A stretch of DNA of 64,000 bases, from assembly GCA_030068145.1 (NCBI GenBank), contig JAPJBO010000010.1, positions 124,001 to 188,000 on the forward strand, given 5' to 3'. Within the stretch, counting starts at the first letter, position 1; each line of letters starts with the position of its first letter. The notes beneath the pieces are model-generated. The model was not told where the DNA came from, did no database searches, and worked only from the letters and a program-made list of their open reading frames with translations. Positions 1 to 9,702 of the stretch are shown one piece after another. The stretch comes from Diplonema papillatum (taxonomy: Eukaryota > Euglenozoa > Diplonemea > Diplonemida > Diplonemidae). Both the position numbers and the translations under genes were made by a program.

Positions 1-2492
1 ATGTTCCCGCGCATGTCGATCCGGTTGCCAACTTTACCCGAAGGACTTCTTGCGGCTTCGGGTTGGCGCGTGGTTCGTAGACAGCTTTCTTGTTCGAACT
101 GTATCCGCGCGTATTCGAGAAGGGTTGACAGCGTGTAAATCTGCAGTTGGAAGTGATGTCTGAGCTGGAGGAGGCCGATGGAAAGGTTCACGGGCGCGGG
201 TGAGATGTGCGTGGACGGAGCGAGGATGCTGTGGTTGGGAGGAACAACGGCAGCGGCCGGGTCTCGGGTGACCGCCTGGGTCTGGAAGTTGGACGCTGCA
301 GGGGGGACCACAGTCCGTTTTGGAAGCAGGTCCGAGTAGATGTCGAGGCTGATCATCTCCAAGCGATCGGCCGCCTCCCACAGCGCCGCCTCGTCCTGGT
401 CCAGCAACGACCCCGCGTTTCCCGCTCCGTCCTTGCCAGAACCGGCCAGCGGCGACCCGGTGTTCGCGCTCAGCGTGCTGCTGCTGCCGAAGGACGACCC
501 CTTCTTCGACAGCTTCTTCGCCGCGAGTTCCTGAACGTACTGCCGCACGTCTGGCGCGCACTTCGCCACCTTGTCGAGTGCGCCGAAGAGCTTCAGCAGC
601 TGCGGCGGCTGGTTCCTGAGCATGTCCAGCAGCTTCGTTCCCGGCTTCTGCAAAGGCTCGAGACCGTCGATCTCGCTGATAATCGTGAGCCGCCTGTACT
701 CATCGATCACTTGCGCACAATTTTCAAAAAGGTCCGGTGATTCCAACTCGGAATCGGCTCTGACCAATGGTTCCTCGTAGAACGGCGAAGGCAAGTCATC
801 GTCCGACACAATGCACTCTTCGACGAGTTTGCAAGCATTCGGAGGAGAGAATGCGATGATGTGCCAGACGGAGCTTTGTGCCACCGCTTCGAAGAACCCC
901 TCAGCTGCCATTTTGGAGAGTGCACTTGGGTGGTCGGCGATGAGTGCCGCTGCGATATCCAGTGCTATCAGCTGCATTTTGCTGTACCACTCCCGCCTGG
1001 AAGGGGGCAAGTCCGGGAGGACGTACTTGTCGGGCTCGCACCGGGCTTGGTGACACTCGTTGGTCACTGAAGTGTTGGTTCCGATTCTTCGGAACGAAGC
1101 CTCGACGGGCCACTGCAGGGTGATGATAATGCTGGTCGGGATCTCAGCCTCCAGCAGCCTCGCAAGGCGGGAGCATGACTCCGATTTGGTTATTTTTGAT
1201 GACGGGTGAACGACTGCAAGGAGCGTTAGCAGCATGCTGTCTATCGTGCGGAAAAGGGTCTCTTTCTTGTCGTCGACCTGCAGGAGGGAGTGCACCACGT
1301 GAAGCTGCAACATATACAGCGACCAAGCCACAATTTTGGCCAGCGGAACGGAACCATCGAAACAAGCGGCGACAGTGTCGGAGCGCCTCAAGGGCTCTCT
1401 GAGGGCAGACGTTACGGCGCCTGGCGGCTCTTCGGGCATGGATGAGGGAGAGTCTACTTCTGTGGCTTCCGGGGGGGCGCGGCTGAAAGAATCGCCTTCG
1501 ACGTTGTAATCCTTCCGGTCCCGCACCACCAACAGCCGTACCAGTGCCATGCACCGGTCTAACACGGTCACACGCAGCATCACCTGCGACAGCTTGTCGC
1601 CCAGCGCTTTGGGCTCCTTTGTCTGCAGGAACCCTTTCGGTTGCTGTTGCTGCTCTGGTTGTTGGACTTGCTGTTGGACTTCTTGCTGTTCTTGTTGCTC
1701 TTGGTGTTGTTCTTGCTGCGGTCGTTCTTGCTGCTCTTGGTCTTGGTCTTGTTGTGGTCGCCGTTGCTGTTCGTGGTCTTGTTCTGACTGCTGTGGCCGT
1801 TGTTGCTGTTGTTCGTCGTCCTTCTGCGGTTGTTGTTGCCGTTTGTCCACTTCGGATGCGGGCATCGGAACTTCTCGCAAGTACTGCAGCGTCAAGGCGA
1901 GGGGCCACAAGCTCGCAACGACAGCTTCCATCAACTTCGCGAGATCGTGCAGCAGACCGCGTTCGATGAGATACCGTACGTTGTACGGTGATCGCACCGC
2001 AATCTCCAGACAATCGAGAGTGACAATGACAGCGTGGTACTGTGCTGGTGCGCGCCCGCGTGGGATAGACGTGTCAACGCGGGTGAGAGCGTCGACGAGC
2101 GCGCGTAGGGAGTGGCTGAGATGCGTGAGATAGCAGAGTGGGATGATGTGGTTGGCAGGCAGCGCCGGCTGCCAGTCTTTGAGGACTTCGGCGAACAGTT
2201 CGCGGAACGCCGGGCCGTCTCCTTCTTCTGGCGTGATGACCATCTTCGGGTTGTCGGCGCTGTCATAATTCAAATCCTCGTTGGTCGCCGCCCGCGCTTC
2301 CCTCCACGGAATAGCAGACCACGACTCTGACAGGGTCGCCCCCATCGGATTTTCCACCAACCACTCATCGTCCAACCGTGCTTCTACTTCATAAGGATCT
2401 GGTCCTGACGGCTTCGGAGTCTTCTTCTTCTTCTCCTCTTTGCCGTAGTACCACGAGCGGAGTAGCCCGTTCATCGCCCAACCCCCATCCAT
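1..2492 (-). CDS. Large host protein, partial, with polyQ tract; function unknown
   Basis: The minus strand is open without a stop from an ATG at 2492 to the left edge, about 830 codons, so the gene continues outside the window. The protein begins MDGGWAMNGLLRSWYYGK, then a Lys-rich patch. A helical, Leu-rich segment follows, then a Gln-rich low-complexity tract (about residues 210-280, DNA 1640-1850), more helical Leu/Val-rich sequence, and a Ser/Gly/Ala/Pro-rich stretch near the edge. The pattern suits an ARM/HEAT-like scaffold interrupted by disordered inserts. I do not recognise the family; a BEACH-type or similar giant scaffold is only a guess. A TGA lies upstream of the ATG in frame. 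An AG acceptor at 2510/2511 would let the exon start at 2509 in a phase that fits the propeller-like exons at 4311-4976, so the three may be one gene. That link is inference. Confidence 0.7.
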   Translation of the reverse strand, partial: MDGGWAMNGLLRSWYYGKEEKKKKTPKPSGPDPYEVEARLDDEWLVENPMGATLSESWSAIPWREARAATNEDLNYDSADNPKMVITPEEGDGPAFRELFAEVLKDWQPALPANHIIPLCYLTHLSHSLRALVDALTRVDTSIPRGRAPAQYHAVIVTLDCLEIAVRSPYNVRYLIERGLLHDLAKLMEAVVASLWPLALTLQYLREVPMPASEVDKRQQQPQKDDEQQQQRPQQSEQDHEQQRRPQQDQDQEQQERPQQEQHQEQQEQQEVQQQVQQPEQQQQPKGFLQTKEPKALGDKLSQVMLRVTVLDRCMALVRLLVVRDRKDYNVEGDSFSRAPPEATEVDSPSSMPEEPPGAVTSALREPLRRSDTVAACFDGSVPLAKIVAWSLYMLQLHVVHSLLQVDDKKETLFRTIDSMLLTLLAVVHPSSKITKSESCSRLARLLEAEIPTSIIITLQWPVEASFRRIGTNTSVTNECHQARCEPDKYVLPDLPPSRREWYSKMQLIALDIAAALIADHPSALSKMAAEGFFEAVAQSSVWHIIAFSPPNACKLVEECIVSDDDLPSPFYEEPLVRADSELESPDLFENCAQVIDEYRRLTIISEIDGLEPLQKPGTKLLDMLRNQPPQLLKLFGALDKVAKCAPDVRQYVQELAAKKLSKKGSSFGSSSTLSANTGSPLAGSGKDGAGNAGSLLDQDEAALWEAADRLEMISLDIYSDLLPKRTVVPPAASNFQTQAVTRDPAAAVVPPNHSILAPSTHISPAPVNLSIGLLQLRHHFQLQIYTLSTLLEYARIQFEQESCLRTTRQPEAARSPSGKVGNRIDMRGN

Positions 2493-2789
2493 ATAGGGGG
2501 GGGACCACTCTGTAACGGTTACATTACACTTCAGTTGTCAGAAAGCCAATTTCAACATTATAGTGAATTTGAGGGCAATTTCGCGCTTCAAACCGTTACC
2601 AATCGCTTCAAAACGGGTTATATACCCGCCCCCGTTTCCACCAAAGGACTCGATAGGCAGTTTTTTGCGCCAGTCAAAATCAGAGAAGTAGGTTCATACA
2701 TCCGATGCTAACCAATACAACATCCACGCAAGAAAAGAAAACTATAGTTGTAGACACCTGGACCCCCCCTATAAGGTAATCTTCCCGGG

Positions 2790-3180
2790 GATATCCGGTG
2801 CACCATCATGCAGCAGTATTCCCGGGAATAGCGGGTGCACCATCATGCGGCGGTATATAGCGTGGCATCACAGTGCGCCGGCGATTCCCGGGAATTGCGG
2901 GGCACCAGAGCGCACGGCGGCTATTCCCGGGAATAGGGGGGCAGAGTGCGCCGGCTATTTTGGGCATTAGCGGGGCATCCGAGCGCGCAGGCGGGACCAG
3001 AGTGCGCCGGCTTTTCCAGGAATAGCGGGGCATCACAGTGCGCCGGCATTCTGGGGATTAGCGGGGCGTCAGAGTGAGCCGGCTATTCTGGGGATCAGCG
3101 GGGCATCACGGTGCGCCGGCATTCTGGGTATTAGCGGGACATCAGAGTGCGCCGGCTATTCTGGGCATTAGAGGGGCACA
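2790..3180. repeat. GC-rich minisatellite, left block
   Basis: About ten degenerate copies of a 35-40 bp unit built around GTGCGCCGGCTATTC and TTAGCGGGGCATC follow each other. The same unit returns at 4085-4310 on the other side of two palindromes, so the two blocks probably began as one array or one element. No open frame here looks like a protein. Confidence 0.8.
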
Positions 3181-3433
3181 AGGGTACCTGTAAATCCAGG
3201 GTCCCCGGGGCCCGGGGGCCCCCGGGTTAAGCGCTAGGGTCCATATAGGGTCGAGGCTCACGGTAATCACGCCATCCAAGGATGGAATCTTCAATATTGC
3301 AGCTTCCACAACAAGCGGAGAGCAAGGCGAGAAAAAATCAAGAAATAAACTTGATAAGATTTGATTAAAAAAGCTCACAGTCGTGCATTTACCATAGGGG
3401 CTGAGCGGGCGGAGGCTCTAACCATAAAAAAAA

Positions 3434-3541
3434 GGTGTAATGCCCTTATATCCCGGTCAAAACAAATTTGTGCCCTTATATCCCGGTTCGGGATATAAGG
3501 GCACCAAATTTGTTTTGACCGGGATATAAGGGCATTACACC
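3434..3541. repeat. Near-perfect palindrome, about 108 bp
   Basis: The sequence from GGTGTAATGCCC to GGGCATTACACC reads almost the same on both strands, with its centre near 3487-3490. Each arm carries two copies of a GGGATATAAGGGCA-type motif separated by a CAAATTTGTTTTG motif. The arms differ by only about one base, so they have arisen or been homogenised recently. Confidence 0.85.
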
Positions 3542-3654
3542 ATTTTTCTACACAGCCACGAAACCTGAAGGAGGTTTACAGGTTCTAGCTGGCTGCCGAA
3601 AGGGTAAACCACGGCTGTCACCCAAAGTGAGTGTTGAAAAAAGCTTTTTTTTTA

Positions 3655-3882
3655 GGTAAATTTCCCTTATATCCCTAACAAATATGTGCCCTAATATCCC
3701 GGTCCAAAACAAATTTGGTGCCCTTATATCCCGGTTCAAAACAAATATGTGCCCTTATATCCCGAACCGGGATATAAGGGCACATATTTGTTTTGAACCG
3801 GGATATAAGGGCACCAAATTTGTTTTGGACCGGGATATAAGGGCACATATTTGTTAGGGGCGGGATATAAGGGAAATTTACC
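3655..3882. repeat. Near-perfect palindrome, about 228 bp
   Basis: The left end GGTAAATTTCCCTTATATCC is the exact reverse complement of the right end. The centre is near 3766 (CCCGAACCGGG). The arms use the same GGGATATAAGGGCACA and ATTTGTTTTG units as the smaller palindrome at 3434-3541, about three units per arm. Further out, GGTACCTGTAA (about 3190) and TTACAGGTACC (about 4062) extend the inverted layout to roughly 0.9 kb. Confidence 0.85.
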
Positions 3883-4084
3883 GTAGAAAAATACATTCCG
3901 AGGACGTTTTTGAACGCTTCTGAATCCGTTGAGCTCAAGGATAGTCTGGGGCCCTGGAATGGAATTGCAAACAAATTGCATCTCGTACCAGATAGTTTTC
4001 CTTTGGTAATCGTTCAGGGCCAAAAACCCTGGAAATTTTTCCAGGGCCCGGGCCCCGAGTTACAGGTACCCCTGGAGGGGCACC

Positions 4085-4310
4085 TGTAACTCCTAACCTA
4101 TCGCCGGCTTTTTCCAGAAATAGCGGGGCATCACAGTGCGCCGGCTATTCTGGGGATTAGCGGGGCATCCGAGCGCGCAGGCTACTCCCGGGGAATAGCG
4201 GGGCACCAGAGTGCGCCGGCTTTTCCCCGGAATAGCGGGGTATCACAGTGCGCCGGCTATTCTGAGGATTAGCGGGGCGTCAGAGTGAGCCGGCTATACC
4301 CGGGGAATAC
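4085..4310. repeat. GC-rich minisatellite, right block
   Basis: Five or six degenerate copies of the same 35-40 bp unit as at 2790-3180 lie in the same orientation. The array stops at the putative splice donor of the exon at 4311-4580, so on the minus strand it would lie just inside an intron. Confidence 0.75.
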
Positions 4311-4580
4311 CTGAAGTAGGATCACCGCCTTTGGCAAAAACGTCTAAAAACATGAAATCACCCTCGTTTACGTGGGCCGTGGTAAAGTGCTCATCGTCCA
4401 AGAAACCCCGACTCAGCTCTGGTTCCAGCACTGATAAAATCTTGCCGGGCCACAAGAATGTGGTGCACCTGATCATCCGCCGTAGCCAACTTTTCAATGG
4501 ATGATGAACAACAAACACGCTGACAGCGTTCTCTTGGACAGACAAGAAAATGCCTGCATCTCCGCTCGCTAAGGCCGCCA
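4311..4580 (-). CDS. Candidate internal exon, beta-propeller-like
   Basis: The minus-strand frame reads VAALASGDAGIFLSVQENAV and continues for about 89 codons with alternating hydrophobic beta-strand patterns, as in WD40-type propellers. On the minus strand it follows an AG acceptor (GTAGAAAG) and ends at a donor CAG/GTATTC. Joined after the exon at 4738-4976, the phase agrees (GAC-G plus TG-GCG) and gives TVADVAALASGDAG across the junction. The family cannot be named. It may belong to the same gene as the open frame at 1-2492. Confidence 0.5.
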
Positions 4581-4737
4581 CTTTCTACAACATTCCCCGG
4601 CCCCCGACTTCTCAGGTTTTGTAAGTGTCACACTTCGGGCTGCTGTGCGGAAGCTCCAAGCATCACGGTGTCCCTTGAGGGCTTGCGTGGAACAGTGGAA
4701 TGAATGAATGAGCAATACACCACCTGAGCTCAGCTAC

Positions 4738-4976
4738 CGTCTGCGACGGTCCTTCGGGTGTTCTCGCCCAGCGCTGCTATTGCAAGCGTTGTTTGGTTCT
4801 TAGCTCGGTCAATTGTATCCTCCTGGAATCCGCGGTCTTTAAGACCATGGAGCTGAATCTCGAGTTGGATTCTTCGGACATGCATCAACAAGATATTACC
4901 ACTGTTATCCAACATGAGCCCAAAAGGCACCTTCCCCGCGTAGATTGCCACCGGTCTAATGAGCCACCTCATCTTC
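4738..4976 (-). CDS. Candidate internal exon, beta-propeller-like
   Basis: After an acceptor ACTACTCAG the frame reads KMRWLIRPVAIYAGK, then VPFGLMLDNSGNILLMHV, a strand-turn-strand pattern typical of one propeller blade, followed by a charged loop. It ends at a donor ACG/GTAGCT. The 157 bp intron to the next exon (4580) keeps the frame open. An ATG lies at codon 2 of the exon, so this could also be a first exon. Confidence 0.5.
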
Positions 4977-5534
4977 CTGAGTAGTAGGTGCCCTGGAAAA
5001 AGGGCCTAAGCCCACAGGGTCTAGGCCCTCGTGGTGCCCCGTAGTGGTGTAGTACGATAATCCGGAGCAAGCCTGAAAACTCTGTTCCCAGGGTGCTACC
5101 AAAAAACTGGCGACCCCCTCGATGGCAAAACATGAAAATGCGTTTTTCGCAAAACCTAATTTTGGGATCTAGCCCGCCAGATATCGAGCCCACCGAGGGT
5201 CGGAATGAAAATATCGGATTCAAAACAGATCAAAAACGCCCTCGGACCAAAGAAGATGGCCCGGGGTTGATCTTCAGATGGTCTTTTCCATATTTGAACG
5301 GTCGGCAGAGAATGACTGATATGTGTCCCCATCATTGAGAAGGTTCTTCCACCCCATTTTGAGAAGATTGTTGAGAAGGTGTTTCCACCGCAGTTTCAAG
5401 TGTTCTCATCAATGAGAAGAAATTTCTGCTCTTTGTATTGTCTGACGAGAACTGCCTTGAAGAAAGGGACGTAAGAACAGCGTCTTTGTAACTGATATCA
5501 CTAGCGCAAGGGAATGTTGAGTAACTGCTTTAGG
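4977..5534. other. No gene seen
   Basis: About 560 bp without a supported gene. A local inverted repeat (AGGGCCTA at about 5000 and TAGGCCCT at about 5022) and two degenerate copies of TTGAGAAGGTGTTTCCACC-like sequence (5337-5400) are present. Confidence 0.5.
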
Positions 5535-5890
5535 GTGGGAAACTTGACTGTTTCGCTGCACTATTCGCCGGGCGGATACTGCCGATTAACACGGGTGTCT
5601 GCATAGGGATTTGAAACCTTTTGTCAGGCAATCTCGTTCCACGCAGTGAGCTTCCCACATACTCGGAAAAGATGTGCCGCCGGTACGTAGTACATCCAGC
5701 TGCTGCGACGGAATCCCGTGCAGATACTACCACCTTCGATGTACGAACCCAGATCTGGATCACAGTTCTCAGTATGCCTCTGTTACTTTGGAGCAACACA
5801 AAGAAAAGTGGAAACACGAGTGTCATTTCCGGGGCAAAAGAAGAGAAGAACGTGACATGTGCTTTAATCATGCAGCTTCCATGGAAATGA
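5535..5890 (-). CDS. Candidate exon, unrecognised
   Basis: On the minus strand a good acceptor (TTGTTCTCAG, ending near 5919) precedes a frame of about 125 codons, beginning HFHFHGSC and containing a hydrophobic stretch (LVFPLFFVLL). The phase would fit a continuation of the gene at 6202-7061. On the plus strand the same segment encodes CRYYHLRC and EQHKEKWKHECHF, which resembles a broken TRAF-type zinc finger, so the coding strand is uncertain. Confidence 0.22.
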
Positions 5891-6201
5891 AAATGCTGAG
5901 AACAAGACGACCGTCGGTAATTACCGCAAAAGGAATATCCGCGAATACTCGCAGGTGCCAACTGAACATATGCCTAATTGCCACTGGCCTGGCGCTGCGG
6001 CTCGAGCGCTCTACTTCGCTTCATACGTGTTGTGTTGTATCGATTGTGCGACAAGCAGTCCGTGGAGCACGGTCCCCTACCGAATCCCCGGCACCACCCA
6101 GTGTACGAGGGGAGAATTCTATCGTACTCACACGGGTGATCTCCTCCGCGGTCAGGAGGCTTGAGGGAGTAGTGCGTAGAACGGACGAGGCCTTGACTTA
6201 C

Positions 6202-7061
6202 CGCGCTGAGTGATTCGGAGAATTGATCCTCTCCGGCGTGATCCCAATCAACGAAAGTGCTCGCACTGTCGATGGACAAAGCAGCGGGATCATCGCCTCC
6301 AAAGCCGATGCTCCGCAGACGACTCGCCGTTTCCGACCGCCGGTGAGACACGTACGATACCTGCGAATGCCTGCTGCTCCTCTCATCGCCGGTGCGCAAC
6401 CTTTTCTCGACGGTCCACTTTTTCAAGGAATCGCTTTGCCTCAGCATGTTCTGCAAGACCGTCCGCTCCAGCTTCTTCCCCTTTCTCGGCATCTGCTGCT
6501 CGATGTCGGCATCTCCCAAATCTGAAGTCTCGTCGGCCCCTTTCTCTGCCGTTCGGGCGAGCTCTCTATGAATCCCTGTCGAGTGCACCGTTTTAAAATC
6601 TAGTTCGGGGGGAGGGGATTGCTCAATAGAACTCGCAAAGTCTTCCTTGTTGCGCCCCAGCTTACCGCCTGTGTACGGGACACCTGCTTTCGTTCTTGTG
6701 TGTGCCGCTATCGTACGTCAAACTACCGCTGGGAGGCGGTTGGCAACCTTTTCAGGATCAGCGCAGTGGAAACGTTGAGCTGCTCACCGGATATACCGGC
6801 AGTTAACACTTGTTCAAATTCTTGTCCGGGAGGCGCCATACCTTCGTGATTCAGCATGCGGGTCGCGACCCAGTCGCTGTGCGTGACTTGACAGCCTGGA
6901 CAATGCAGCCGAACGGGGGGCTCCGCGCAGCGCCGCACCGGGAGACTGTCCGTGAACGCGGTTCCGTCGTGCGCCATGTCTAACAGAAACCGGCCACAAA
7001 TGGTGCACTCCCGCAAGATCTTCGGGGCCGCGGACCGTTCACGGGGTGCTTGCGAAGCCAT
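6202..7061 (-). CDS. Zinc-ribbon-like protein, two exons, 3' end unresolved
   Basis: Exon 1 (7061-6788) starts at an ATG and encodes MASQAPRERSAAPK, then a cysteine module ECTICGRF ... RCAEP ... HCPGCQVTHSDW, which looks like a small zinc-binding ribbon. It ends at a strong donor, CCG/GTGAGC. Exon 2 (6575-6202) follows the acceptor CTCGACAG in matching phase (G plus GG) and encodes a charged region rich in Ser, Arg and Asp (RKGKKLERTVLQNMLRQ, SHRRSETASRLR). It ends at GCG/GTAAGT. The frame stays open for some 75 more codons past this donor, so read-through to about 5974 is an alternative. The zinc-binding part suggests nucleic-acid or protein binding; the family is not recognised. Confidence 0.6.
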
Positions 7062-7786
7062 CCTGCCGCCCCCACCGGACGAGGCCCGCTGGGACGCTAC
7101 CTAACTCCGTGCATGTAGGGTCCGTGTAGCGGCTGACTCCTTTTGCTTTCCTTGTGGACTTTGTTTAGACACAATAACAACGTAGACACTACTGGCGAGA
7201 GTCGACTTTGGTGGGTGCGTACTGGATTACGTCGGCGACAATCCAAGACTTTGTCTATTGCACACTTTTACTCCGACTGCGGAGTCCTAGCACCCGATTA
7301 TGAATCCCCAACGCGGAGGTGAGGGCATATTTTTCGCTGCACTCGTCAGGCGACCCCCCAGAACAACCGGATCTCAACGCCTTGATCGTTCTGGTCCATA
7401 CGTTCCTAGTTTCCGCAGTATGTTCTAGGCATCAGACTATCCCGTCTGCTAGCTTATTGCGGGGGTCCATACGAAAGAGGGCGCTGCGCAAGAGTCGAAG
7501 TCTGAGGAACAGGAGAAATAGGGAACAGGAGATCAATTGCGTTAACCCGCAATTCTTTCTTGGCTCAAGTCGGTAGCGGAGCGCGAACGAAGTATCCACG
7601 CTGCGACGCTGCCTGCGAACAACCAAAAGAGCAACGGGATGAGAGATGGGTGCTAGGGCTACGATGGCATTCGGAACGTCCGACTTCTAGCCCCCGTGCG
7701 TATGTGTAAGGTTGGTGAAAAAAAATGAAACAACAAAATGAATGTCGCCCAGTCGTAGGAAAGCCGCCAGGTCGTCGTAGGCCGCC
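7062..7786. other. Intergenic, no gene seen
   Basis: This 725 bp lies between the start of the zinc-ribbon gene and the 3' end of the coiled-coil gene. It should hold the promoter of the former, but I see no clear TATA box or other site. Confidence 0.5.
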
Positions 7787-8227
7787 TTAGGCCGTCTTTG
7801 CGTGGCGGCGGACCTGGTACGTGAGAAGCGAAGTGAGCACGTCTTCGTTCATTTCGCCCAGCCAGCGTTCATTGACGCTGTGACACGATTCCACTGTGGA
7901 CCGGAGCTCGCGCAGGAGATCGCTTTCGGCCTCGTTGACACGGCTCTGCCACTCTTCTTTCGCAGCCATCGTCTTGTCGTACTGCAGCTGCGCACACTTG
8001 TTGTCCAAACGCAGCTGCTGTACGGACTCATCGGTTGTCTCGAGGCGCTTCTTCAACTCAAGGACTCGGTCCTGGCGATCATCGATGTCCTTTCGCAGGC
8101 TGTCCGTTTCCTCCGTCAGCAAGACGTTCGCCTGCTGTTCATCCGATAACCTCTTTTCCATATCCACCAACTCGAGACGAGCCTCACGAAGGTTTTCGTC
8201 GAACTTGTGCAAGACATTCATCGCCAT
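7787..8227 (-). CDS. Small coiled-coil protein, single exon
   Basis: A complete 146-codon frame starts at an ATG (MAMNVLHKFDENLREARLEL). Nearly the whole protein is alpha-helical heptad sequence, such as DMEKRLSDEQQ, LTEETDSLRKDIDDRQDRV, LELKKRLETTDESVQQLRL and AAKEEWQSRVNEAESDLL, ending in a short basic tail. There is no signal peptide or membrane segment. Such proteins usually act as structural partners of the cytoskeleton, centrosome or kinetochore, but nothing here picks one of these. Codon use and the lack of interruptions make it a convincing gene. Confidence 0.8.
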   Translation of the reverse strand: MAMNVLHKFDENLREARLELVDMEKRLSDEQQANVLLTEETDSLRKDIDDRQDRVLELKKRLETTDESVQQLRLDNKCAQLQYDKTMAAKEEWQSRVNEAESDLLRELRSTVESCHSVNERWLGEMNEDVLTSLLTYQVRRHAKTA

Positions 8228-9427
8228 TTTTTAGTTTGCCTTTGTGGGGGGAGACGAGAGTATACCTGTCGGTTCCTCCTTCCATACGATCAGGACCGTC
8301 CTGGAACCTGTCACCGCACCGCACTAGCAAGACCTGAACAATATCAGATGCTGTCCTTGCCAATTAAACTTTCGCAATCTGAAATTTACGGAAGCTGCCC
8401 ACAATCGTACCAGCTATAGCTGTGATCACTACAGGAGTTTCAGATACCCTTACAGCAACTCTTGCCTGGCTCTGCCGCTGAGCATTGATATATTGGTATC
8501 TCCTTCGTTTTCTGCGCAGCAATAGGCTTGAGCTCAACGCAGTGATTTCAACACAGCTCGGGTCAGTGAGAATTTCATCCTACGTGACGAGAAGGGCGAA
8601 GCCGAACCGTCTCAGTTGTGCTTGTCGAGCTGACGGGAAGAGGGAAACGAGCCCGGACCGCATTATTCGTACTTTTTCTCGGCTTCCTTTCGTTCTGTCA
8701 CTGGGGCGACTCCCGGTACTGGGGAGTCGCCGTTCGGAGGGGTGCAGGGAAATGGCCGGAGATTTTGTAAGAAACACTTTGCGAAGTGGCGGACTGTTTT
8801 CAGGTTCGAGAACGCTTCAGTGTCCTCCCGGCAGCTGACCGGGGCTGCACGGCTGCTCTACCTGAAGAACGATTGAGCTCGCGCTTTTCACAACACCACT
8901 TGGAGACACGAATGGCCCTTGAGTAACTGTTGGGCAAAGCCTGGATAAAAAGGAGCATTTGAAACACTAGTTAGTCGTTGTTTCGCGCGGCTCCTCAGGT
9001 TTGAGTCAGGGGCAAAGCGTAATCAGGTCCACTTCCCTCGCTGGATGCCCGCTTTCGTGGATTCGCTGTAATGCGAAGGGGAGCAACCCTTGAATGAATA
9101 CCCATGATGCCGAAAACCCGCGTTCATCGACACGCCGCACCGGAGCGCAACTTTTACCGACGACACTTACAGACTTTCGCAAAAGACGATGGTTGAGCCG
9201 CAGATCTTATTTTGAAAAGGAGGAAGCATTTTTGAGTTTGATTGCAATTCCCCAGAACACGCAGTGCAAACAGGGAATCCCGAAAGATTCAAAACAGACC
9301 AGCTCGGTTGCCCTCTTCTGCCGAGCTCGTAACCCCTTACCGACCAAGCACCGGAACCTCTTGTAAGATGTTGAACATTATCAGCTGAGTCCAAAGCCAG
9401 AGCATCGCAATCTCGAGTTAATCTCAC
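8228..9427. other. Intergenic, no gene seen
   Basis: About 1.2 kb between the coiled-coil gene and the piggyBac element. Only short frames without protein-like character are present. A GACTCCCGGTACTGGGGAGTC hairpin (about 8708) is the only structure noticed. Confidence 0.5.
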
Positions 9428-9431
9428 TTAA

Positions 9432-9446
9432 CCCAACTCCGACCAA
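9432..9446 (+). repeat. Left terminal inverted repeat of piggyBac
   Basis: CCCAACTCCGACCAA directly follows the TTAA target site at 9428-9431 and matches the right end perfectly in inverse orientation. Confidence 0.93.
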
Positions 9447-9466
9447 CCGGACATATATGTCCGGTT
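9445..9466. repeat. 22 bp perfect palindrome beside the left piggyBac end
   Basis: The sequence is AACCGG, ACATATATGT, CCGGTT read in order, identical on both strands. It has no counterpart at the right end. Its position next to the terminal repeat suits a subterminal protein-binding site, which is inference. Confidence 0.85.
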
Positions 9467-9702
9467 TAATCTGGATTTTTCTGTAGGGGTGCTCAGGAGG
9501 CGCCAAAAAATTCCCAAAAATATGGAATTCACCCATTTCGAGCAAATCTTTTCATTGCCGCCCTCGAATGTCAAAAATTCGTCAGCAATGACGATTGAAA
9601 CCAAGTGGCGAGATTGGGGAAACCCCCGGAAAACCGGCTTTTTCAATGCCTTGTCATCAACAGTCGAAACAACCCAGGAACTTGGGCAGTGAAAAGTACA
9701 AA

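Noticed and set aside
1544-2133. Cys- and Val-rich plus-strand frames opposite the polyQ tract
   Set aside because: They mirror the CAG-type repeat of the minus-strand gene, which has the better protein sequence and a far longer frame.
5674-5960. TRAF-type zinc finger on the plus strand
   Set aside because: CRYYHLRC and HKEKWKHEC give a partial cysteine/histidine pattern, but the spacing does not complete a finger and a minus-strand exon is equally possible.
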